Positions 7,847 through 16,893 of a stretch of 64,000 bases of DNA are shown in pieces. Every line of letters begins with the position of its first letter. Position 1 is the first letter of the stretch. The DNA is from Mucilaginibacter daejeonensis (GTDB lineage: Bacteria > Bacteroidota > Bacteroidia > Sphingobacteriales > Sphingobacteriaceae): NCBI RefSeq assembly GCF_020783335.1, contig NZ_CP086068.1, positions 992,001 through 1,056,000 of the forward strand, read 5' to 3'. Under the pieces are notes generated by a model. The model saw only the letters and a program-made list of their open reading frames with translations, made no database searches and was not told where the DNA came from. The position numbers were made by a program, and so were the translations under genes.

Positions 7847-9187
7847 TTAACTATACTTAGGCGCATTGCCGGCATTCCTAAAAGTATCCACGGTGGTGAC
7901 CTTGTTCAACATTACAGGTTTTCCTGAACGGGCCGAGGCATAGATGGCCTCCATGATCTTTTGGTCCTGCAAGCCTTCCTCGCCTGGAGTGTACGGATCT
8001 TTATTTTCCATAATGCATTCCGCAAAATGGTCCATCTCCAGCGCGAATTGCTGCTTTTCGCCGACTATGATCTGTTGTTTGATCTCTTGCGAACCTTCAG
8101 CTTTTGACAATTCTATTTTAAGTCCGTTGTAATTGAATGCGGGGTCCATGCCGAACCAGCCGCCATTGGCCGCGTAGCAGCGGTAATGCTTACTATCGTG
8201 CACGCTGTAAGCGGTAGTGTTATTGGCTATGGTCCCACTCGGGAAGAACATCTGAAACATCACCTTGTCTTCTACCTCTTTAAACCGTGGGTCGTCGGCA
8301 TCGCTGTGGGTGGTGGCGTTCACCATGTAAGGTTCCTCGCCGGTAAGGTAGCGGTTGGTGTTGATGCAATACAGGCCTATATCGGGTAATGAACCACCAC
8401 CTGCCAGCGCTTTCTTTAACCGCCATTGCTGTGGATCACCGATATTTTGCACGTTCACCGAATCGATCACCTTAACCTGGCCGTGGGTCTTGTTACGTAC
8501 CAGGTCTTTGATCAGCTTGTTGTTCGGTTCGTATTGGATACGATAGGCGATCATCAGTTTCTTGCCGGCCTTTTTGCAGGCGTCGATCATCTCCTGTGCT
8601 TCCTTGCTCGAGTTGGCCATAGGCTTCTCGCACAGCACATGCTTGCCGGCCTTGGCCGAACGGATCACAAATTCGTGGTGCATACTGTTAGGCAATACGA
8701 TGTACACCGCATCTATGTCAGGGTTATTCTTGATGTCGTCAAAGTTCTGATAGTTGTAGATGTTCTTTTCAGGGATGCCGTACTGAGCAGCCACCTTGCG
8801 TGCTTTATCAGGATGACTGCTAACCAAGGCCACGGGTTTAGAATACTTGCAAGAGCCAAAGCCTGGCATGATCTGCCCCATGGTCAGCTCGCCTATACCT
8901 ACGATGGCGTAGCCGATACGCTTATCGGGCGGTATCATTTTAGTGCCGGTCTCTTGTTTGCGCTCTGAAGGGGCATGCTGGCTGGGCACATCTACGCTGA
9001 TCACATCGGCAAGGGTACCATGCGGACCGGTGGCCGTGCGTGATTGGGCGGTCGCGGCAGCTGGGGGGATCGTGCTGGCCACGGTGGCAGCAACCAGGCC
9101 TTTACCGGTCATAGAGATAAAATCGCGGCGGCCAAAGCCTTTGGCTTGTTCGGTGAGCGTGCTGCCCGGTAGATGCTGGTCATTCAT
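7847..9187 (-). CDS. Tat-exported Gfo/Idh/MocA-family oxidoreductase
   Basis: NAD(P)-dependent sugar oxidoreductase resembling glucose-fructose oxidoreductase. ATG at 9185-9187 is chosen because it gives a twin-arginine signal, GRRDFISMTGKG with the arginines at residues 20-21, followed by an Ala-rich hydrophobic stretch; the longer open frame adds 32 residues with no family likeness. The Rossmann region is GYAIVGIGELTMGQIMPGF, followed by the family hallmark CEKPMANSSKEA. The 446-aa product should act in the periplasm with its cofactor loaded before Tat export. The sugar substrate is not evident. It is monocistronic and divergent from the GldA-like gene. Confidence 0.88.
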   Translation of the reverse strand: MNDQHLPGSTLTEQAKGFGRRDFISMTGKGLVAATVASTIPPAAATAQSRTATGPHGTLADVISVDVPSQHAPSERKQETGTKMIPPDKRIGYAIVGIGELTMGQIMPGFGSCKYSKPVALVSSHPDKARKVAAQYGIPEKNIYNYQNFDDIKNNPDIDAVYIVLPNSMHHEFVIRSAKAGKHVLCEKPMANSSKEAQEMIDACKKAGKKLMIAYRIQYEPNNKLIKDLVRNKTHGQVKVIDSVNVQNIGDPQQWRLKKALAGGGSLPDIGLYCINTNRYLTGEEPYMVNATTHSDADDPRFKEVEDKVMFQMFFPSGTIANNTTAYSVHDSKHYRCYAANGGWFGMDPAFNYNGLKIELSKAEGSQEIKQQIIVGEKQQFALEMDHFAECIMENKDPYTPGEEGLQDQKIMEAIYASARSGKPVMLNKVTTVDTFRNAGNAPKYS

Positions 9188-9368
9188 GGTCGATGTGTTT
9201 TCTTGGTAGTTATGATAATTTCTTATAACACAGGGCCAAAGCGGGTTTGTTTGACTGATGTCGATAAATAAGCGGACGGGCATTGCTGATGAAACTTACC
9301 TTGCAAGCCTTTGTTAAGAACTTACCTGGCGGCATGGAAATGTGCCTGCCTGCTTATAACTTTACGCC

Positions 9369-10082
9369 ATGGGTATAATGGTCAATGATCTGTCTAAACA
9401 TTACGGTACGCAAAAGGCCGTTGATCGCATCAGTTTTGAAGCGGGCGTAGGTGTGCTGGGTTTCCTGGGGCCGAATGGGGCGGGCAAATCTACCACCATG
9501 AAAATGCTGACCGGCTACATCCCGCAAACCTCGGGCAAGGCCAGTGTGGCCGGTTTTGATACCGCCGATCAGCAGATCGAGGTGAAGCAAAGGGTAGGGT
9601 ATCTGCCCGAGAGCAACCCCTTGTACACCGACATGTATGTTAAGGAAGCGCTCGCTTTTGTAGCCGACATACATGCCATACCTGACCCAGTAAAACGCAT
9701 AGCCGAGGTGATAGAGCTGACCGGACTCACTCCAGAGCAGCACAAAAAGATCGGTCAGTTATCCAAAGGTTATAAACAGCGTGTAGGGCTGGCCCAAGCC
9801 ATTCTGCACGATCCGAAAGTGCTGATCCTTGATGAGCCGACCTCTGGTTTAGACCCAAACCAACTGATCGGTATACGCCAGTTGATCCGTGATCTGGGCA
9901 AGACGCGTACGGTCGTTCTGTCTACCCATATCATGCAGGAGGTAGAGGCCACCTGCGACCGTGTGGTGATCATTAACAAAGGACACATCGTGGCCAATGA
10001 CACACTGGAAGGTTTAAAGGCTCAGCATGGGGGTAACACGCTCGAGGAAATATTTATCAAATTGACCCTCGGGATGAACTAA
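9369..10082 (+). CDS. ABC transporter ATPase, GldA-like
   Basis: Cytoplasmic ATPase of an ABC-2 exporter, closest in style to gliding-motility GldA proteins. Walker A is GPNGAGKS at residues 34-41, the signature LSKGYKQRVG at 131-140, and Walker B VLILDEPTSGLDP at 151-163, followed by the H-loop STHIMQEVEA. The 237 residues form a complete nucleotide-binding domain ending LEEIFIKLTLGMN. The likely membrane partner, a GldF-GldG fusion, lies 1.66 kb downstream on the same strand with two beta-barrel genes between. Assignment to GldA rests on that neighbourhood; relatives occur in non-gliding species, so a motility role is not implied. Confidence 0.85.
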   Translation: MGIMVNDLSKHYGTQKAVDRISFEAGVGVLGFLGPNGAGKSTTMKMLTGYIPQTSGKASVAGFDTADQQIEVKQRVGYLPESNPLYTDMYVKEALAFVADIHAIPDPVKRIAEVIELTGLTPEQHKKIGQLSKGYKQRVGLAQAILHDPKVLILDEPTSGLDPNQLIGIRQLIRDLGKTRTVVLSTHIMQEVEATCDRVVIINKGHIVANDTLEGLKAQHGGNTLEEIFIKLTLGMN

Positions 10083-10134
10083 AAGGAAAACTGTGTCGTT
10101 TTAGTTCATATTTCAACCTCACTTATTTTACACA

Positions 10135-10692
10135 ATGAAAAAAACCTTTCTATGCATGATGGTCGCTATCGCGGCTTCGGTCTCAAGTTATGCACAAACT
10201 ACCGCCACTATTTCTTCGTCTTTGCCCCGTCCCAAATTAGGTATAGGGTTCGATGTGGGCGTGCCGTTATCGGTAGGCGGTCTTGATCGCTTGTACACTA
10301 TTGGTATAGGTGGCGCAGGCAAGTATGATTTGCCGGTATCTAGTTCCTTCTCTTTTAGCTTCACAGCGGGTTACATGAGTTACAGCCGAAAGAAGTATAA
10401 CATCTCTTTCTATAACTTCCAGAGAACCGGAGCTGATGGCTATATACCTGCAAAAGCGGGCGGTAAATATTACTTTATACCCAACTTTTACGGCGAGGCC
10501 GAGATCGGCGTTCTGTTCGGCATCAACCACAACACAGGCAACTCATTTATCTATGCGCCGGGTCTTGGTACTTCGTTCCCGGTGTCTGCTAAGCATGATA
10601 TCGACATCGGTGCACGCTATGAAGGTTGGTCGCAAAGCGGCGGTAACACCGGGCAGGTGGCCTTTAGGATAGCTTACAAGTTCGGACTTTAA
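10135..10692 (+). CDS. Outer-membrane beta-barrel protein, tandem paralogue 1
   Basis: The 185-aa product starts with a signal peptide (MKKTFLCMMVAIAASVSSYAQ). The mature part alternates hydrophobic and polar residues (SFSFTAGYMSYSRKKYN, FYGEAEIGVLFG) and ends AFRIAYKFGL with the C-terminal aromatic pattern of barrels. Similar blocks in the next gene (YIPAKAGGKYYFIP against FVPLKAGVRYFLDP; RYEGWSQS against RYESWSQN) show a tandem duplication. A strong terminator separates the two, so they are transcribed separately. Function unknown. Confidence 0.8.
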   Translation: MKKTFLCMMVAIAASVSSYAQTTATISSSLPRPKLGIGFDVGVPLSVGGLDRLYTIGIGGAGKYDLPVSSSFSFSFTAGYMSYSRKKYNISFYNFQRTGADGYIPAKAGGKYYFIPNFYGEAEIGVLFGINHNTGNSFIYAPGLGTSFPVSAKHDIDIGARYEGWSQSGGNTGQVAFRIAYKFGL

Positions 10693-10714
10693 TCGGTCCC
10701 GACCTCATATAAAG

Positions 10715-10744
10715 AGCCTTGCCGCAGATCGGTAAGGCTTTTTT
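10715..10744 (+). terminator. Intrinsic terminator after first barrel gene
   Basis: Stem AGCCTTGCCG / CGGTAAGGCT (one G-T pair) with a 5-nt loop is followed directly by six Ts. Confidence 0.85.
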
Positions 10745-10823
10745 GTTGGTATTGGGAGGAGAATCTGCTTCTATAAAAACATAAATTTATAGATTTGGCC
10801 ACACGCTGTTAAGGTGTTACCTG

Positions 10824-11387
10824 ATGATGAAGAACTATTACCCTACTGCTTTGAAGCCGCTACTTACGATGGTACTATCACTGACCATTTCCACCTACTT
10901 CAATAAAGCTCAGGCGCAGGATGACGGCCCAAAACGTGCGATCGCGGCGGTGAGCATCGGTCCGGAGTTGAACTTTCCCCAGCGGAGTGCTTATAACTTT
11001 GGTTTTGGTGGCTCGTTCAAGGCGGAGTTGCCGGTGGCCTCTGCCTGGGCGATCAGCGTGACGGCAGGTTATCATAACTTCAGCTACAAGAGCTTCAATA
11101 TCGGTTCGGCGGTGAAGCAGCCTGACGATCAGTTCGTTCCGTTAAAGGCAGGGGTGAGGTATTTTCTTGACCCGCGCATTTACACCGAGGGCGAGTTGGG
11201 TACCGTGATCGATCATAACAAAGACCGCAGTACCAACCTCTTCGCCTATTCATTAGGTACGGGCTTTTTGTTCCCCATTACGGATAACAAACGCCAGCTG
11301 ATCGATGTGGGCCTTCGGTACGAGAGCTGGTCGCAGAACCGGTTGCAGCAGTTCGGTATTAGGGTCGCTTACAAGTTCGGCTTCTAA
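10824..11387 (+). CDS. Outer-membrane beta-barrel protein, tandem paralogue 2
   Basis: The 187-aa product has a signal region of about 31 residues ending NKAQAQ, then a barrel-like body (ISVTAGYHNFSYKSFN, IYTEGELGTVIDHNK) ending FGIRVAYKFGF. It is a diverged copy of the gene before it, sharing the KAG-RYF, Y-E-ELG and RYESWSQ blocks in the same order. It follows a terminator and has a 131-bp upstream gap, so it probably has its own promoter. Function unknown; its position between the GldA-like ATPase and the GldFG-like permease may be meaningful or accidental. Confidence 0.8.
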   Translation: MMKNYYPTALKPLLTMVLSLTISTYFNKAQAQDDGPKRAIAAVSIGPELNFPQRSAYNFGFGGSFKAELPVASAWAISVTAGYHNFSYKSFNIGSAVKQPDDQFVPLKAGVRYFLDPRIYTEGELGTVIDHNKDRSTNLFAYSLGTGFLFPITDNKRQLIDVGLRYESWSQNRLQQFGIRVAYKFGF

Positions 11388-11739
11388 GCAACAGTGAGCT
11401 TTAGCATTTACAGCTATTGGCAACATTATGAATTTGGCAATAAAGATCACTTTCAGATCTTTTATGTTTAGGGGGCGGTCAATAAATGCGCCTGAGCGTG
11501 TTACAATTCGCCAATAAGGTGTTACATTTTGTGTTACAAAGTTGATAAATGCAGAAATTTCTCGAAAAATGTGGGTTTTTGCCATTTTTGCAACGCCTGT
11601 AACTGGGGAAAAGTGGGGAATTTTGTTACATCGGTGTAACACTCTGTAGCGCTTGTAACAAGCAGATCGGCCGCAGTTAAGGCACTGCCGTCAAACAACT
11701 TGACGCTCTTGATCCTTAAAACCAATTATATACCATCGC
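11388..11739. other. 352-bp intergenic region before gldFG-like gene
   Basis: No credible coding frame is present on either strand. The AT-rich right half carries the TGTTACA cluster described separately. No standard TTG-N20-TAnnTTTG promoter was found by eye. Confidence 0.6.
11499..11660. promoter_or_regulatory. Cluster of TGTTACA boxes with one perfect dyad
   Basis: TGTTACA occurs at 11499-11505, 11520-11526, 11532-11538 and 11624-11630, and its reverse complement TGTAACA at 11635-11641 and 11654-11660. The central pair forms the exact palindrome TGTTACATCGGTGTAACA (11624-11641), typical of a dimeric regulator's operator. Boxes 2 and 3 are 12 bp apart start to start. The cluster ends 80 bp before the gldFG-like start codon. 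The binding protein is unknown. Confidence 0.5.
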
Positions 11740-14136
11740 ATGTTCAGCATCTTAAAAAAAGAGATCAGCACTTATTTGAGTTCACTGGTGGCCTATGTCA
11801 CTATCGGGGTGTTCCTGTTGGTGCTGGGGCTGTTCCTGTGGGTGTTCCCCGAGTCGAGCATATTGGAGTATGGTTACGCCAGTATGGAGGGCATGTTCAG
11901 CACCGCGCCTTTTTTGTTCATGTTCCTGATCCCGGCCATCACCATGCGCTCCATAGCCGAGGAACGCCGCGAGGGAACGTTCGAACTGCTATCCACCCGT
12001 CCGCTCAGTAACTGGCAGATCGTGCTGGGCAAGTACTGGGCCTGCTTGGTACTGGTGGCCTTTGCGCTGCTGCCTACTTTGTTTTATGTTTACTCGGTTT
12101 GGGTGCTGGGTACCCCGCAGGGTAACCTGGACACCGGCGCGGTGATCGGTTCATACATTGGCTTGCTGCTGTTAGGTGCTGCCTTTACCGCTATGGGGCT
12201 TTTCGCCTCATCGGTGAGCAAGAACCAGATCATCTCTTTTACCATAGCAGTGTTCCTGAGTTACTTTATGTACAGCGGGTTCGATTCGCTGGGCCAGTTA
12301 CTCTCCTTACAAGATACCAACATACAGGACCTGGGTATGGCCCGGCATTATGAGGCTGTGGGTAGGGGCGTGCTCGATAGCCGCAACCTGATCTATTTTA
12401 TCGTTCTCAGCAGCATTTTTATAGGCCTCACCGTTTGGGTAGTGAGCAGGCAAAACTCGGTAAAGCAGGTGCGCAAAGGACTGTTGATGCTGGGCGGCGC
12501 GCTCGTGCTGCTGGTCATCATATCGCAATTGGTGTATACTCGTATCGATTTTACCAAAGAGAAACGTTTTACCCTGAGCCAGGTAAGCCGTAACGTGATG
12601 GATAGCCTGCCCAAAAAGGTAAAGGTGACCGTATACCTGCAAGGCAAGGACCTGCCCGGCGGCATGAAGCGTTTGCAACAGGCCACGCGCGATATGCTCA
12701 ACGACCTGGAGGCTTACGGCCATGGCAAGCTGAGCTTCGAATTTGCTAACCCGCTGGATGGTTTGAGCCAGGAGGAGCAGGCTAAAACGCTGGAAGACCT
12801 GCAAACACAAGGCATCGAGCCTACCAACCTGAGTGTTAAGACAGATAACGGTGTATCGCAGCGTACCATATTTTCGGCCGCTATGGTGAGTGCAGGTGAT
12901 AAGCAGATGCCAGTCAAGCTGCTGCAAACACGCATCGGCCTTGGTCCCGAGGAAGTGCTCAACAATTCAGAACAGAACCTGGAGTATGCGTTCACCTCGG
13001 CCATTAAAAAAGCTACGAGCGGTGGCCGCCCACGGGTGGGTTTCACTTACGGGCATAATGAGTTAAGCGATCTGCAACTCAACGATGCCATGAAAAGTCT
13101 GAGCGATGGCTTTGAGGTGGGACGCGTGGATCTGCAAAGCATCCCTTTTGCCAACCTGAGCACCTTGAAGCTGCTGGTGATCGCCAAGCCCGACAAGCCC
13201 TTTACCGAGGCCGAAAAGTTCAAGGTCGATCAGTATCTGATGCGGGGAGGGCGTATCGTGTGGTCGATCGATCAAGTGAGCGCCGAGTTGGATAGCCTGC
13301 GCGGGCATGGGGGCGAGCAGTTGGCCTTCAATAAACAATTGAATCTTGATGATCAGCTCTTCAAATATGGTGTGCGTATCAACTATGACCTGATCGCCGA
13401 CCTGAACTGCGCCCAGATCCCCGTGAACACCGGGAACATGGGCGGCCAAGCACAGATCCAAATGCTGCCCTGGCTGTTCTACCCTATATTTATGCCACTG
13501 GGCAAACACCCGGTGATCCGCAACCTCGATGGTATTAAAAGCGAGTTCGCCAGCACCATTGATCTGCTGCAGGTCAATGGGCAAAAGCAAACTATCTTGC
13601 TGGCCTCGTCGCCTTACAACAAAAAGCTAACGGCTCCCCACAACCTGTCGTTACAGGCCTTGGAACAGGAGCCCGACCCGCGCGAGTTCCGCAGCCAGCC
13701 CAAGATCACCGGTGTGCTGCTCGAGGGTACCTTCGCGTCTGATTTTACCAACCGGCCGGTACCTGCGGGCGTTACCGAAAATATACCCGTGCTTACCAAA
13801 AGCAAGCCTACCAAGATGGTGGTGTTGAGCGATGGCGATATTTTTAAGAACCAGGTGAGTGCCGATGGTTCACCCTTTCCGCTGGGCTATGATCGCTATA
13901 CTCAGCAAAGTTTTGGCAATAAGAATCTGCTACTGAACATAGCTGATGACCTGACCGACGACTCGGGCCTGATCGCCCTGCGCATCAAGGAGATCAAGCT
14001 TCGTTTGCTCAACCGGGCACGCATCCGTAACGAGCGGATCTACTGGCAAACCGTCAATATGGTGGTGCCTTTGGCGGCTGTGTTAATATTCGCGATTTTT
14101 CAACATTATTATCGTCGGCGCAAGTACGCACGCTAA
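11740..14136 (+). CDS. Fused ABC-2 permease / GldG-family protein (GldF-GldG)
   Basis: One 798-aa chain joins two parts that are separate genes in gliding flavobacteria. Residues 1-240 are a GldF-like ABC-2 permease with about six membrane helices and the cytoplasmic motif RSIAEERREGTFELLSTRPLS at about 70-90. A helix at about 250-268 opens the GldG part: FTLSQVSRNVMDSLPKKVKVTVYL, then a long non-membrane region of the ABC_transp_aux type with IVWSIDQVSAELDSL. A last helix at about 768-786 is followed by a basic tail. The GldA-like ATPase upstream is the probable motor. The substrate is unknown, and motility should not be assumed. No stop or frameshift interrupts the joint. Confidence 0.85.
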   Translation: MFSILKKEISTYLSSLVAYVTIGVFLLVLGLFLWVFPESSILEYGYASMEGMFSTAPFLFMFLIPAITMRSIAEERREGTFELLSTRPLSNWQIVLGKYWACLVLVAFALLPTLFYVYSVWVLGTPQGNLDTGAVIGSYIGLLLLGAAFTAMGLFASSVSKNQIISFTIAVFLSYFMYSGFDSLGQLLSLQDTNIQDLGMARHYEAVGRGVLDSRNLIYFIVLSSIFIGLTVWVVSRQNSVKQVRKGLLMLGGALVLLVIISQLVYTRIDFTKEKRFTLSQVSRNVMDSLPKKVKVTVYLQGKDLPGGMKRLQQATRDMLNDLEAYGHGKLSFEFANPLDGLSQEEQAKTLEDLQTQGIEPTNLSVKTDNGVSQRTIFSAAMVSAGDKQMPVKLLQTRIGLGPEEVLNNSEQNLEYAFTSAIKKATSGGRPRVGFTYGHNELSDLQLNDAMKSLSDGFEVGRVDLQSIPFANLSTLKLLVIAKPDKPFTEAEKFKVDQYLMRGGRIVWSIDQVSAELDSLRGHGGEQLAFNKQLNLDDQLFKYGVRINYDLIADLNCAQIPVNTGNMGGQAQIQMLPWLFYPIFMPLGKHPVIRNLDGIKSEFASTIDLLQVNGQKQTILLASSPYNKKLTAPHNLSLQALEQEPDPREFRSQPKITGVLLEGTFASDFTNRPVPAGVTENIPVLTKSKPTKMVVLSDGDIFKNQVSADGSPFPLGYDRYTQQSFGNKNLLLNIADDLTDDSGLIALRIKEIKLRLLNRARIRNERIYWQTVNMVVPLAAVLIFAIFQHYYRRRKYAR

Positions 14137-14169
14137 AATTTCATACTTTTGGGTTGAACAAAAATTGTT

Positions 14170-15294
14170 ATGAGATTCATTGTATCGACGTTGACCCTAT
14201 TGAAGCAGTTGCAATCCGTTAGCGGTGCGCTAAGCAGCAGTACGGTATTACCCATACTCGAGAACTTTTTATTTGAGATCAAAGAAGGTGTCCTGACCAT
14301 ATCGGCCACTGACCTGCAAACCAGCATGACCACCTCTTTGTCTGTTGAGGCCAAAGAGAACGGCCGCATAGCTATACCATCACGTATATTACTGGATACC
14401 TTAAAGTCATTGCCTGAGCAGCCTATCGCTTTCTCGGTAGATGACAAGACCTTTGCGATCGAGATCAGCGCCGGCGACGGTAAATACAAGCTGAGCGGCG
14501 AGAATGGCGAGGATTTCCCGAAGATACCTGTGGTAGAGAACGCGTCATCAGTTAACCTTCCTGCATCGGTATTGGCCGAGGCCATTAACAAGACCATTTT
14601 TGCGGTAAGTAACGATGAGTTGCGCCCGGCCATGACAGGTGTATACTGCCAGCTGAGCACCCAATACCTTACCTTCGTATCTACCGATGCACACAAACTG
14701 GTGCGCTATCGTCGTAAGGATACCCAGGCTGCCAGCAACGCCTCGTTCATACTCCCTAAAAAGGCATTGAACTTGTTAAAGTCGGCCCTGCCAAGTGAGG
14801 ATGTGAACGTATCGGTAGAGTACAACAATACCAGCGCGTTCTTCAAATTTGGAAACATCAACCTGGTGTGCCGTTTGATCGATGAGCGTTACCCTGATTA
14901 CGAAGCCGTTATCCCTCAAAATAACCCTAACCGCATGACCATCGATCGCCAGGCTTTCCTGGGTTCGTTACAGCGTGTGGCCATTTACGCCAACAAGACC
15001 ACCCACCAGGTGCGTTTAAAGGTTAGCGGAAGTGAACTGAATATCTCTTCGGAGGATATCGATTTCTCGAACGAGGCACATGAGCGTTTAAGCTGCCAGT
15101 ATGAGGGTGAGGATTTGGAGATCGGTTTCAACGCCCGTTTCCTGATCGAAATGCTCAAGAACCTCAATTGCGAGGAAGTTGCCCTGCACATGAGCACCCC
15201 TAACCGCGCAGGCTTACTGTTGCCACAAGGCGGCGACGATAACGAAGACATATTGATGCTGGTGATGCCGGTAATGCTGAACAGCTACGCCTGA
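14170..15294 (+). CDS. dnaN: DNA polymerase III subunit beta (sliding clamp)
   Basis: Ring-shaped processivity clamp of the replicative polymerase. The 374-aa length is normal for three clamp domains. Recognisable features are the N-terminal MRFIVSTLTLLKQLQSVSGAL, the LPILENFLFEI block, LRPAMTGVYCQL opening domain 2, FKFGNINLVCRLIDERYPDY, and the C-terminal LMLVMPVMLNSYA. It starts 33 bp after the gldFG-like gene; a TACTTTTG box at 14144-14151 suggests its own start point although no -33 element is clear. No dnaA is nearby, as is usual in this phylum. Confidence 0.97.
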   Translation: MRFIVSTLTLLKQLQSVSGALSSSTVLPILENFLFEIKEGVLTISATDLQTSMTTSLSVEAKENGRIAIPSRILLDTLKSLPEQPIAFSVDDKTFAIEISAGDGKYKLSGENGEDFPKIPVVENASSVNLPASVLAEAINKTIFAVSNDELRPAMTGVYCQLSTQYLTFVSTDAHKLVRYRRKDTQAASNASFILPKKALNLLKSALPSEDVNVSVEYNNTSAFFKFGNINLVCRLIDERYPDYEAVIPQNNPNRMTIDRQAFLGSLQRVAIYANKTTHQVRLKVSGSELNISSEDIDFSNEAHERLSCQYEGEDLEIGFNARFLIEMLKNLNCEEVALHMSTPNRAGLLLPQGGDDNEDILMLVMPVMLNSYA

Positions 15295-15330
15295 TCGGTA
15301 TAACGGTACTAACATTATAGAAAAAGATCG

Positions 15331-15361
15331 AGGTCTGGTGGTAGCACCGGACCTTTATTTT
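15331..15361 (+). terminator. Intrinsic terminator after dnaN
   Basis: Stem AGGTCTGGTG / CACCGGACCT (one G-T pair) with the loop GTAG is followed by TTTATTTT. Confidence 0.8.
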
Positions 15362-15404
15362 GCGTACAGATAACAAACAACTACAAACGGAGTTATAGCT
15401 GTAA

Positions 15405-16100
15405 ATGAAGGTGAAGCAATTGAACGGGTACAGTGTATTGGTGATACTATTGGTATCGCTGATAGCCGCCTGCGCCAAGAACGACCCTGCACCCGATACG
15501 CCCGTCAACGTGCCCATGAGCGTGATCAACGCATCGGTAAGGCCTAATGATGTGTTCAACTTTTACCTGAAAGGTACCCGCCAAACCACTACCAGCGTAC
15601 TTAATGGCGCCGGCACCAACTTTTTGCAGATACCTGTGGGGCAGCAGATACTATCCATTAAAGGCCTGTTCGATAACCAGAACTACAACAACGCCGATAC
15701 GCTGCTCACCTTCCCCTACAACGTAGCGCAATTGGGCAGTACCGAGCGTTACCTGTTCTTTGTAGGTGGCCCGGCACGCAGCAGTGCTTTTATGGTACGT
15801 GATACCGCTGTAACTGATCAAGCCAATGCCTTGCTTAAATTCGTATCAGTATCGGCAGCAGTGCCTGCGGTCACGGTATATATGAACGATACGCTGCGCT
15901 TTACCTCCAAGGCTTTTGGCAGCGTGAATAGGTACGTTAAGGTAGGCAACGGTTTAAAGGCCATCAAGATATTTGTGCCCGGCAATACCACGCCTATACT
16001 CACTGCCAATGTAAGATTGAACGTGGACAGCGTTTACACGCTTTATAGTTATGGTGGCAGTGGCGCTAATTTCAGGATAGGCCTGTTACGCGGGCAATAA
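15405..16100 (+). CDS. DUF4397-type lipoprotein 1
   Basis: The 231-aa product begins with a lipoprotein signal (LVILLVSLIAAC, cysteine at about residue 23), then repeats the beta-rich pattern of DUF4397 proteins: a strand with VINASVRPNDVFNFYLKG, a segment about length of the first where a second unit begins (LKFVSVSAAVPAVTVYMND), and the terminal VDSVYTLYSYGGSG. The family is secreted or surface-anchored and functionally uncharacterised. Its stop is 12 bp before the next DUF4397 gene, so the two form an operon. Two others are nearby: 16113-16856 and 18708-19394. Confidence 0.8.
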   Translation: MKVKQLNGYSVLVILLVSLIAACAKNDPAPDTPVNVPMSVINASVRPNDVFNFYLKGTRQTTTSVLNGAGTNFLQIPVGQQILSIKGLFDNQNYNNADTLLTFPYNVAQLGSTERYLFFVGGPARSSAFMVRDTAVTDQANALLKFVSVSAAVPAVTVYMNDTLRFTSKAFGSVNRYVKVGNGLKAIKIFVPGNTTPILTANVRLNVDSVYTLYSYGGSGANFRIGLLRGQ

Positions 16101-16112
16101 TGCAGTGATCTT

Positions 16113-16856
16113 ATGTTGCAGAAAAAGAATTTACATCACTTGTTCATGATCGGTTGGCTAACGCTGATCTTGCCTGCGTTCTTCTCGTGCAGCAAGACGG
16201 ATACGGCCAACCCGACCGGCTCTAATGTTCGGGTGCAGGTCCTGAACCTGAGTCCCGACCTTTTCCCGATCGAGTTTTGGATCAACAACGGTAGCAACTA
16301 CATCAGGCTGAACTCGTCTTACCGTTATGCCGCCACCCCAAGCTACTTTTACCTTACGTATAATAATCCGCTACCACAGATCCGCTCCACCCGTGTGGCC
16401 GATACCCGGCGTATCTTATACCGTGATTCGAGCGAATATAAAGCTAACACGCGCCATACCATATTCTTTATGGGTCTGTATGCCGATAGCACGTACAAGT
16501 TCCTGAAACTGACGGATGACACCGAGCCCGTAGCGCCGATCGGTAAAGGCGGCAAGATCCGTTTTGTGAATGGGTCGCCGCGTAGTACCCCTTTTGATAT
16601 TTGGGCCAATGGAACGGTAGCGATCAAGAACGTGGCCTTCGGCACCGCATCTGATTACCAGATCTTGCCGCCGGGTAGTTACAGCTTCAAGGCCTACCCA
16701 ACTGGCAGTACTACCAGCAGCCTTACCACGCTGCAGAACGTGACCATTCAGGATGGCCGTTTATACACGCTGTACTCGTCAGGAATGGTGGGTAGGGTTG
16801 ACTCGGCAGCCTTCGGCCTTAATTTGTTGGCCATTGACCCCAGCGTAGTGAAGTAA
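16113..16856 (+). CDS. DUF4397-type lipoprotein 2
   Basis: The 247-aa product has a signal region with the lipobox LPAFFSC (cysteine near residue 26), then VRVQVLNLSPDLFPIEFWING and later KIRFVNGSPRSTPFDIWANGT, the two internal repeats expected of DUF4397 proteins, and the closing QDGRLYTLYSSGMVG. It is co-oriented with and 12 bp downstream of its paralogue. Localisation at the outer membrane or periplasmic face is inferred from the lipobox. Function unknown. Confidence 0.8.
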   Translation: MLQKKNLHHLFMIGWLTLILPAFFSCSKTDTANPTGSNVRVQVLNLSPDLFPIEFWINNGSNYIRLNSSYRYAATPSYFYLTYNNPLPQIRSTRVADTRRILYRDSSEYKANTRHTIFFMGLYADSTYKFLKLTDDTEPVAPIGKGGKIRFVNGSPRSTPFDIWANGTVAIKNVAFGTASDYQILPPGSYSFKAYPTGSTTSSLTTLQNVTIQDGRLYTLYSSGMVGRVDSAAFGLNLLAIDPSVVK

Positions 16857-16893
16857 GCCATTAATTACTACCTTTACCCGCAAATACAACGTT

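Noticed and set aside
8426..8968. 180-aa frame opposite the oxidoreductase gene
   Set aside because: It lies wholly antisense to a well supported gene with conserved motifs and shows only frame-shadow composition.
11499..11660. Replication origin near dnaN
   Set aside because: The TGTTACA boxes are not DnaA boxes (TTATCCACA), no dnaA is close, and dnaN is not a reliable origin marker in this phylum.
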